From the NCBI RefSeq assembly GCF_008831285.2, contig NC_045141.1, positions 24,537,315-24,601,314 of the forward strand: a DNA stretch of 64,000 nucleotides. The letters run 5' to 3'. The notes beneath the pieces are model-generated. The model saw only the letters and a program-made list of their open reading frames with translations, was not told the DNA's origin and searched no databases. The position numbers and the translations under genes are program-made. Shown here piece by piece: positions 55,360 to 64,000 of this stretch; position 1 is the first letter of the stretch, and each line of letters begins with the position of its first letter. Source of the DNA: Nymphaea colorata. Taxonomy: Eukaryota; Streptophyta; Magnoliopsida; Nymphaeales; Nymphaeaceae.

Positions 55360-58300
55360 TTGATAGATTTCAGTGGTATCTTTTTTCTTCTTAACAGAAA
55401 GCCCATCCTCTTATGGTCGGCCCGGCTGGCTTCAAATTTCATCATAGGAGAGTGTTTAGTTCACCAAATATGGACTATGGTGGCTAAAAAGACTTGTCCT
55501 AGAACCCAGTACGAGACTTTTGGGACCGGCTTCCAAATGGCTAGTCAAAACCAAGACACTTGAAATGAAAAAAAAAAAAAATTAAAAAGAGAAAAGCTTC
55601 CAACTAGAAACATATTAGCAATCTGAGGCTACACTGATTCTCAGCAGATTATGCCAAAAGAGGCATCTCAAGAACTGAATTCTTGACTTCATCTAACTTG
55701 AATGTCTCGAGTACAATACCCTAGTCAGGACAGGTGGGCCAAGCTCTTCACCCCGGCAAGAAATGGGCTTTGTGAATCTACTCCAAGCAGCACTCTTGAT
55801 CCTGTTGCTTGGAAAAATGATAAGCAGCATTACAAGGGGAGAACAACACCACCCAATTTGATTATGTGAAAGTTATGAAGATAAGAACGTTGATAGAAAG
55901 CAAGTGTTTGGCGAAGCAGAGAGGGACGTAGATCTTCAGGTTCTTTTCATTCTACTTAGCAGAGACGGGTCATGCTGTGAATCCTCGAATCTTGAGCGAC
56001 ATAATAATCGGTCAAAGATCCAAAATTTGATCTCCAAAATCTGAAGCCGACTTCAAATGCAACCTCCTCTCTTTTTTGATGGGCCACAAAGAAGCGGCCT
56101 TTTGCAGTTAAAGGCAGTGGAACTTCAAGATTCGGGAAAGAAGAAGCACATCTATCCGGCAATACCGGACAAACGTTGTGTCGACGAAAAGGATGCATGA
56201 GGTCGATTGAAGCCTGAAGGAACGAGTGTGGGGAACGTGTAGCAGATGCCGGCCGCCACCTAGCTTCGTCTTTTAGTACGTTTTGGGTTAGTGGCCGGGA
56301 CAGCCACTCTGGTTTCTGCCGACGTCCCTCTTTCTGTATTCCAGCTTCAGTGAAGTGTGTCCAAGACGAGACTGAGGACGGACCTACAGGCAGCTGGAGA
56401 TGCGGGGCCATGGTTGCATGCGGGTCCAGTGGCGGACGGAACTCTGCCTGGCCGTTCTGGCGGCGACAAAGCTGCTGAACTTGAACAAGCTGGCTTATGC
56501 GCCTCCATATTATATGAATGACGTCAGACACCTATGCACCCCTTGTACAAACCAAAACGTGTTTGACATAATATTTAATAAACCTCCTTGTTTCAGTTTG
56601 CAGTGCGCCGCCAAGATGGTCGAATGCCTTGGCATATTCCGAGGCACACATTCAAATTTATTCAAGATATCTTTTCAATCTATCTTCAAATCCAATTTCT
56701 AAACATGCTCTCAAAAAAAAAAAAAAAATTCAGTTCAGTTCAGTTTCCAAATCTATTATCAATCAAAAGTTTCAATCATTTTTTAAAAATGCATGCATCG
56801 TATGTAGATGTAGGTTGCATGTCATGACTTTATAATGAAATGGACATTTTGATCTATTTCCTAGCCGACATGCTGTGGGTCCCCTTTTAGCTTTCAAAAA
56901 CCAATTCCTTTTAAAAACCTAGACTCGTATACGTATCTATTAAGCACGACACTTAGTTTGTCTTTGATTCACCACAGATCTGTGCAAAGTTTTTCAAAAA
57001 GATTTGCACATACATGACCTGTACAATGAGAAGAGCACCTATAGGAATCAAACTAACGATCCATCGATGACTCGCTTCACCCTTGGAGTGCTTAGGCAGC
57101 AATTTTAAAATGTCACATTTCTTTCACTTTTTTAGCTTTTTTTTTTTTTTGTGGGGAGGGGGTTGCATAGTATGAGAAAAAAAGTTACGTTTATGATGAT
57201 GATATTGAAAATAAAGATTTCCGATCGCTTTAACTTTACCATGTCAATGAAAGTACTGCTAGATGGAACCCACAGCGTGCCAAGAGGTCCATAAGGGGCC
57301 AACGGCAGCTTAGTTGGCTACAACCAACACTCATCTGGTGATGCATGATTTATTGGCAATTAACAAATTGATCTCTTCGTAGTCTCTATAGATGAACTCA
57401 TTTTTGCTTTTCCTTGAACATTTCAAATTAATCTTTTATGTTGTGATTGTTGTTGGAAACCGCACCAAGATGGAAAAACTTAGGCAGCCTCTGTATGAAT
57501 TCCCTCAAAAAAAAAAAAGGGTTTAAAACCTGGTTTTGTGAAAACAATTCTCTTAATGAGTTTTGAAAACCTACTTTTAGTGTCTTGAGTAACGTGACAA
57601 AACCAGGTTTTCAAAAATGAAGACCTGGTTTTTGTTTGGACGCCAAAAGATGGGGTTTTGAGGTGCCTTTGAAAAATAAGTCAAGTTGAATGGTAGTTGA
57701 TTTACAGTAAGTGAATTCAAACTGCAAAGTTAATGATATGTAATTGATGAATCAAAACATTTAGTAGGTTGTACAACCTACCAATATTCTGCACATGAAG
57801 AGGTTCGTTGGGAGATCTGGACTCCCATTATTTCCGAGGAAAGGGAGTGGAAGCTACATTATCTTTACTTTAGCCATAGCAGATCAAGACAGACTGAAAC
57901 AAGCATGCATGTTCAGCAGCGTGAAAAAAATTGGTAATAGTGATTAACTTTAGCTGCAGGGGACAAATGAATATAAAGTAACCAATTTGGTTCTCTTTCT
58001 CCACCATTAATTTACTGCAGATTCTCATGTACCTCCCACACAGATACACAAAGACACATACGTGTAAGATTATTGCTGACCAGATAATTTAAGAACAAGT
58101 ATTCTTTCAAGCACCGATGTCACACAAATATTCACTGATATTTAGAAAAGATCATGGTATCATTGACACGAAAAGGAACCAGACGCTTTTACTGGGTGAA
58201 ATTAAGTAGCAGAACGCATTCAAAATACCGACAAGTATGATATTCCACATATTTTTGAAAGTTTTTTGCATGTAATCTATTAACAACAATAAACATTTCA

Positions 58301-61300
58301 AGTATAGTTAAAAACTCTTCTACAGAAAAAAGAAAGGTCGTAAACTTATCATTTCATATCATTTTATGATCTTTTTCCTTTTTAACATTTTTGGACATTC
58401 GAAGCCTTTGGTGACCCACGGTCCTGGATGATGTTGATGTGGCAAGGATGGAAGAGGGCCTTTATATCCCCAAGAAATCGAGGTTCCTAATCGTCGAAAT
58501 CACGATGTCCAGCTCGTCTTTCAGCAATGGTGTCGCTGGTAGGCCCACCATTCTCCTCCCCGTTCTTTTGATTCTTCGTCTGCTCTTTTCTTTCCCCTTC
58601 GATATCACAAAGAAAAGATAAAGATGACTCCCCAACGCACCAAAAAGTACAATTAAGAAGAAGAATGAAAAGAGAAGGAAAGAACTACTGGATTAATGAG
58701 AGGGTACAGAGAGAGAAGATGGAGAAAAGATGAAAACGACGACGACGAGTGCCTGTCGATTGCTTTTTTTTTTTTTTCCACCTCAAAACAATGTCTTGGG
58801 TGAAAAAAGAACCCCACCAGGTTATAAGAAACCTGAATGAAAACAGGTTTTCAAGTTTCGTAGGCACCCAAACACCCACAAAACGAGGTTTCAGTGTTCA
58901 AAACCCATTTTTCAGCGAGTAACCAAACAGGCCTTTAGTGTTTAGCCTGAGAGCGTAAAACCCAGAATAATACCCCTTCAAATCGCAAGTACCTTTACTC
59001 CATAGACCAGGAAGAAACAAATAAAATTGACAGAATGAAGTGAAAATATTCCGGTAAGTAAGTGCCCGATTCCAATAAAATAGAAACTATGCTTGAAGTT
59101 AAAACAGAAAAAAAAAGAGAGAGTAAATATTTCGCATATAAGTATGTCGACCATCATAAGGAGGAGATGGTTGTGCCAATTGCCCATGTACAAAAGTCAC
59201 GAAATAGTTAAAAATAGAAGCTTCCACTAGCTACTTTAAAGAGAAGCCTAAGATTCTCTATATCCAAGTCTGAGACATCATATCATGCATGCAGGCGACC
59301 ACGCGCGAGATTCTCAGTCAATGTCCAAGCGTGCAATCTCACATCACAGAGGCTCTTTTTTCTAGTCGTTCATCGTGATCGATATGCAATACGAGCTTGT
59401 TCGTTGAGTACTGCTGCGGAACTGATGATCAGAAAGAAATCTTTCCTGTGATCTTCGATTCCAGATGCGTACGACTCCTGTCCATGCGATAAGGTGCTGC
59501 CGGAGGCCACTGAGAAGACGGGGAAAACTACAAATTGTGGGCAACCAGACGCTTGGCACAAATTCAAGCCATTACGATCAAACAAGGGACCAATGGGAAA
59601 GTTTAGTTCTTAGAAAAGTGAAAAAAAGTACGTTGGTATTTGCCAACGGGGGGTTACGTGGAGCGAATGTCATCCTTTCGAGAGAGAGAGAAAGAGAGAG
59701 AGAATATCTGTAATCCAACTACCGAGAAAAAGGAAAAGGAAGAAGAAGAAGAATAAATAAAGTCGGCGACCTTTTCTTAAGAAAGCTAAGGACATAAGGT
59801 TGCCGCTTGACGCAAAAAACGACGTGACTGGCCAAAGTCGGCAGCGTCAAAGGGCGCATAGGGACAAGCAGCAGCCCACCTCGACTCGCCACCCTGCTGC
59901 ATGCCCTACTTACTCGTTACTTCACTCCACTCTTTAGTACTAATTGAGGGAATGCAGCAGAGAATAGGACCGGCTCCTTAATGAAGGGCTTATGTATTTT
60001 CACGCCACCTAATTACAGCCGACATCTTTAATATCGCTGGTCGTGGTGAGATAGGCAGCTTGCTTCCATGGTTACGTCAGTCCTTTCAGGCGCCGTTTGC
60101 ATTGGAAATAAGATGCTGAGTGTTTCTTGAATCTGTCAGAGATTTATTTATGAAATGCTTGCATACTATTCCTAATGTCAAAGCCTCACAGCTCCTGCGC
60201 CCTCATGCTCTTACTTTGAGGGACCCCTTCAACCAACTATTGTTGTATTTGTACAAGTTGCACGCACCTTCCCACCACCCTCCATGCCCAGCTACTGCAT
60301 GCCTTCCCTCTGACCTCATCATTCAAATGGATGTTATGTCATCTCATGTACTATTTTATATTATTACTCCCTTGAGATGGGTAAGTACCAGCTAAATCTT
60401 GACATTTACAGAATAGTAGGCAACATTTGCCCAGCTATTATATCACATACGTATGGGTAGGGTAGGGGTACCGCATTTTTATCAATGGGTGATAGTTATA
60501 TATTTTTAAATAATTATATACATCAAATCAGCAAAAAGTGACACAAATGTACAAAACTGATGTCATTTTTGTCGTACATATGTTGTGTAGATATGTTGTA
60601 TGAAGGTAGGTCAATCAAGTGAAAATAGATATTATGTATGAGAAAAAAAAAAGAAAAGGAAGGAAGCACCATTCCTAAACTTACTGCCGTACCGCCATAC
60701 CAGTACGAGTATGTGGGCCCTTCCCATGTACCACTGTGACATTGTTGCCACGACTCATTAAAAGTGTGTATATATGGGTGTAACCCCGGCTCTAGCATCA
60801 CTCTCTTAAATTCGCACCGTTTTTGCATTTAACAGCCGTAACTTGCATCGCCATTCAACCAAATCGAATAATATGAGTACAGGTATCATGGTGTATTAAT
60901 TAGTAAGAAACGACACAATTTCCTCCTCCAAATGCTAGAAGAAGGGATACCCGGATGTGAAAAAGAAATAATTTTTTTTTAAATTGAAAAAAAAAAACGG
61001 TGCCCTTGATTTTAGTTTTGGTTTGAAGAAATTATGCTAGAAGATGAATTCATGACGGAGCAAAGCTTAAGGGCACGAGTGCCTGAGAGGTGGCCTTCGC
61101 TCCCTATGCATGGTTGCAGGTCGGCAGAAAAAGGTTTTCTGTGGAAAAGCTAGTGATGACATAATTATTAAAACTGTGGCTGTGCTTTGTCCTACAAACA
61201 ACGGCAACATCTGTGTCAATCGGCGTCTACTTATTGCCGCTGTCAAAAAAGGGAGTAACTCATCCATCCATCGTCGACATGTTGCACTTAGGCTTGCTTT

Positions 61301-61428
61301 TACTCAGCCAGTCCCAGGCCAAGGCGGAGCCGATAACCTTTTCTTGCCTTATATAATGGTCAGCAACCAGCACCGAGTGGAGCGCCTCGCCGCCTGCTCT
61401 GAAGTTATAAACAGACACAAACACAAGC
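55360..61428. other. Gene-free interval between tRNA-Phe and UGT
   Basis: No gene is recognised. The longest ORF is a 191-codon minus-strand frame (55956-56531) without family resemblance or codon regularity that I can support. Two stretches rich in AAACCTGGTTTT/AAAACCAGGTTTT words (57490-57680 and 58800-58930, the second ending ACCAAACAGGCC) look like remnants of one MITE-like family that also appears near 6.74-6.95 kb. A (GA)n tract lies at about 59680-59703. Confidence 0.55.
61350..61357 (+). promoter_or_regulatory. Candidate TATA box of the UGT gene
   Basis: TATATAAT lies 72 bp upstream of the UGT ATG, placing a start of transcription near 61385 with a leader of about 45 nt. The position and the match to consensus are good, but there is no transcript evidence. 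Confidence 0.6.
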
Positions 61429-62829
61429 ATGTGCCGCGTCAATAATGCACCAGTGGTGGTGCTGATGCTTCCCTTCCCTGCGCAGGGCCACCTGACTCCT
61501 CTCCTCCATTTCTCCCGGCTCCTCGCCCTCCGCCGCCTTCCCGTCGTCTTCCTCGGCTCCTCCGCCCATAACCGGCAGGCCAAGCTTCGGCTGCAGGGCT
61601 GGGACTTGGCTTCCTTCCCCGCCATCTCCTTCCACGACCTCCCCCTCCCTGCCTGCCCGATACCCGACCCGGACCCCGAGTCCGCCGTCAAGTTCCCTGC
61701 GCACCTCCAGCCCATGTTCGATGTCTCGGATCGTGTCCGGGACCCGCTGGACCAATTGCTGGCCAAACTCTCGGCTTCGTCCAGGCGCGTCGCCGTCGTG
61801 CACGACCCGCTCATGTCCTTCGCCGCGGAACTCGGGTCCAAGTACCCCAACGTTGAGGCCTTCGCCTTTAGGTGCGTCAGCGCCTTCTCCTCCCTTTCTT
61901 TCCAACTCAACCAGCAGAAGGATCCAAAGCGTGTCAGACCGGACCTGGATCTGGTTTCGCCGGAGGGCTGCTTCACCAAAGAGTTCCTCGAGTTCGTCCG
62001 CCGGCGCCACCATGGCGTCCCACTGACCAAAGGAGAAATCTTCAACACGCTCGATGAGACGGAAGGAGAGTTCGTCGGGAGGCTGTCGAAGATGCCGCAG
62101 TATAGGAACCGAAGAATATGGGGCATAGGACCCATCTTCCCGATCCAATTGGAGAAGAGTTCGGGTCCGAAACCGGATCTGTTAAATTGGCTGGATAAGC
62201 AACCCGAAAGATCGGTTCTGTATGTGTCGTTCGGGTCGATCTCGAGCTTGTCATTGGCTCAGATCCACCAGCTGGCCCTTGGGCTGGAGCGCAGCGGTCA
62301 GAGGTTCCTGTGGGTTCTTCACTGCGCGGACCGGGGCGATATCTTCATGAAAACGCCCGATCCAGAAATCCGTTTGCCCGAGGGGTTCCAGAAGCGGGTC
62401 GCCGGGTCCGGTCTGGTGGTCAGGGGGTGGGCCCCACAGTTGGAGATATTGAGCCACGGCGCGGTGGGTGGGTTCCTGAGCCACTGCGGCTGGAACTCAT
62501 GCATGGAGAGCCTGAGCTTGGGCGTGCCCCTAGCCACTTGGCCGCTGCACTCGGACCAGCCGGCCAACGCGCAGCTGGTGACCGAGGTGCTGAAGGTAGG
62601 GGTGGTGGTCAGGCAGTGGACTGGGGCAGGGGCAGGGGCAGCGGAGGAGGTCGTGGCGGCCGAAAGGATCGCGAGCGCCGCCAGGCGGCTGATGGCGGAC
62701 ACAGCCGAGGCTATAGAGATCCGAAATAGGTCGGCGAAGCTGAGGGATGCAGCTCGGCGAGCCTGGGCTCGGGCTGGGTCGTCCAGCACAGCCTTGAACT
62801 CTTTTGTGGAATTGGTAACCAGGGCATAG
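61429..62829 (+). CDS. UDP-glycosyltransferase, zeatin O-glucosyltransferase-like
   Basis: A single-exon family 1 glycosyltransferase (GT-B fold, cytosolic) of 466 aa, a normal length for the family. H21 in MLPFPAQGHLTPLL is the expected catalytic base, with a partner Asp probably in VVHDPLMS. The 44-residue PSPG box runs from W334 (WAPQLEIL) to Q377 (HSDQ) and includes GGFLSHCGWNSCMES. A final Gln there is typical of UDP-glucose users. The N-terminal LPFPAQGHLTPLLHFSRLLA and the HDPLMSFAAELG segment resemble zeatin O-glucosyltransferases (UGT93 type), so a cytokinin or other small hydroxylated acceptor is possible; the true acceptor is unknown. The gene is very GC-rich in third positions, and large antisense ORFs over it are by-products. 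A decayed relative lies at 45354-45690. Confidence 0.95.
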   Translation: MCRVNNAPVVVLMLPFPAQGHLTPLLHFSRLLALRRLPVVFLGSSAHNRQAKLRLQGWDLASFPAISFHDLPLPACPIPDPDPESAVKFPAHLQPMFDVSDRVRDPLDQLLAKLSASSRRVAVVHDPLMSFAAELGSKYPNVEAFAFRCVSAFSSLSFQLNQQKDPKRVRPDLDLVSPEGCFTKEFLEFVRRRHHGVPLTKGEIFNTLDETEGEFVGRLSKMPQYRNRRIWGIGPIFPIQLEKSSGPKPDLLNWLDKQPERSVLYVSFGSISSLSLAQIHQLALGLERSGQRFLWVLHCADRGDIFMKTPDPEIRLPEGFQKRVAGSGLVVRGWAPQLEILSHGAVGGFLSHCGWNSCMESLSLGVPLATWPLHSDQPANAQLVTEVLKVGVVVRQWTGAGAGAAEEVVAAERIASAARRLMADTAEAIEIRNRSAKLRDAARRAWARAGSSSTALNSFVELVTRA

Positions 62830-64000
62830 TGCCTTGCTGCAAGCTTTAGCCGACAACTAAACAGCCAAGAGCTCGGGCCGACCCGGTCCAGTGCAATTTG
62901 TTCCTATACCATTTGTGAATTGTTCGTCTCGCATGTGATTAAGTTCGTGATTGATCTATGGATCAATCATGTACAGGAAGATCTATTGCATATGCAGCAA
63001 TAATCTGAACAAATTAAGGATTGTTAATTAAATAATTGTGTTCCGCCCCAAAGATGCCCTTTGCGTTTTGTTTTGATCAGTCTGGCTACCGATCGTGCAC
63101 CGGGGTCGAACATATAAGAAGCTTGTGCTTATAAGAGGGTGACCGTTTGGCTTTGTTATAGTGTCTAAGTCTATTGTTCATGAGGCGTTCAGTCATCTCA
63201 CCATATTTAATACAATAGTCAATTTAAAGCAACACCCAATAATACTTGGTTCATAATTTAGTCAATTTACTAAACGCTCAAGTGTCGGGCGTTTGAGCAT
63301 GTTTTAGGGATGTAAATGGTTCAGATTTTATCAAGTAATTACTTAACAAATCAGACTTGAATTGAATGGAACCATTTAGGTCCATGATTTATATTCTTGG
63401 GCATCATTTTACTGCTTCAGGAGACATTTAGTTGATTTATTTCTTTATCCTCTGAGATCCGTGGATATAATACGACACACAATATCATCCCTGAAGAAGT
63501 AGAGATAGATCTCAAGTAATTACAATGCTTTCTTACAATGATGTTGAGTGTTAAAAGACTTGCATATTCATGAATATGATAGGATATAACTTTCATTGTG
63601 GCAAACAACAAGTGCAGGCATCTCGAGGTACCGAAGACAAGCCATTTACCCCAAGGAATGAAAGGTTCAGCTCCTCAGTTAAGTAAAAAGCATAGACAAT
63701 CACAAAAAAAAAAAAAAAGATTGAAAATAAAACAAATAGAAAATGCTTTGACAGACATTTAGTTATCTCATATTTGATTTGATACTTTGATCCTTAGAGA
63801 GGAGCGGGTTTAAGAGGAGATCCCGGTCTCATCCTTTTAGGCTTTTAGAACTAAGCTTTTCTATCAAAAATATGAAATACTAGACCACGAAATTGATTGG
63901 ACATAACTTTTATTGATGCATGTGCCAAACCACAAGTCCAAAAGGTAATAACCAAGATAAAATATTGAAAACAAAGAAAACCAAACAACGAAACACATGA
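62830..64000. other. UGT 3' flank, gene-free right edge
   Basis: AT-rich, with no gene. A block resembling GGATATAACTTTCATTG plus CAAACAACAAGTGCAGG (about 63580-63617) is echoed in diverged form at about 63894-63945 (GGACATAACTTTTATTG, CAAACCACAAGTCCA), a weak direct repeat of period about 310 bp. Confidence 0.5.

Noticed and set aside
61260-62148. Two long antisense ORFs (291 and 247 codons) over the UGT gene
   Set aside because: They arise from the strong GC3 bias of the UGT sense frame, which removes stop codons on the other strand. Their translations are low-complexity Ser/Arg/Gly-rich and match no family.

Overview
The window is nuclear DNA of a flowering plant. It is AT-rich, its genes carry many GT-AG introns, it holds short transposon remnants (MITE-like elements, a solo LTR, SINE-like heads) and many TA, GA and CTT microsatellites, and it has a eukaryotic tRNA-Phe gene with Pol III signals. 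I reconstructed six protein-coding genes, one tRNA gene and one decayed gene. Two genes, AMT1 and a UDP-glycosyltransferase, are intronless and strongly GC-rich at third codon positions. The other four are AT-rich and split by introns. Such a split in base composition is common in monocots and some early-diverging angiosperms, but I cannot name the species.

Layout: 1-3.6 kb, no recognised gene. 3.58-5.11 kb (-), ammonium transporter AMT1. 5.1-16.4 kb, gene-free with degenerate repeats. 16.36-21.51 kb (-), class III alcohol dehydrogenase / S-nitrosoglutathione reductase in 9 coding exons, 379 aa. 21.5-28.2 kb, gene-free with a 61-bp tandem duplication. 28.19-40.70 kb (-), DEAD-box RNA helicase of the MAK5/DDX24/RH13 type in 14 exons, 826 aa. 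42.01-44.25 kb (+), a small predicted plastid membrane protein in 4 exons, 172 aa. 44.6-46.2 kb, a cluster of MITE-like elements around a UGT pseudogene. 46.95-54.36 kb (+), mitochondrial COQ6 monooxygenase in 10 coding exons, 523 aa, with a solo LTR in intron 4. 55.29-55.36 kb (-), tRNA-Phe(GAA). 55.4-61.4 kb, gene-free. 61.43-62.83 kb (+), an intact single-exon UGT resembling zeatin O-glucosyltransferases. The remainder is gene-free.

The genes are unrelated housekeeping or metabolic functions: ammonium uptake, formaldehyde/GSNO metabolism, ribosome biogenesis, ubiquinone synthesis and small-molecule glucosylation. I see no operon-like or clustered pathway, and no new multi-gene system. For the split genes, exon boundaries were worked out by hand from GT/AG signals, reading-frame phase and family similarity. 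Every reconstructed gene closes in phase with a plausible total length. No UTR or transcript evidence is available.
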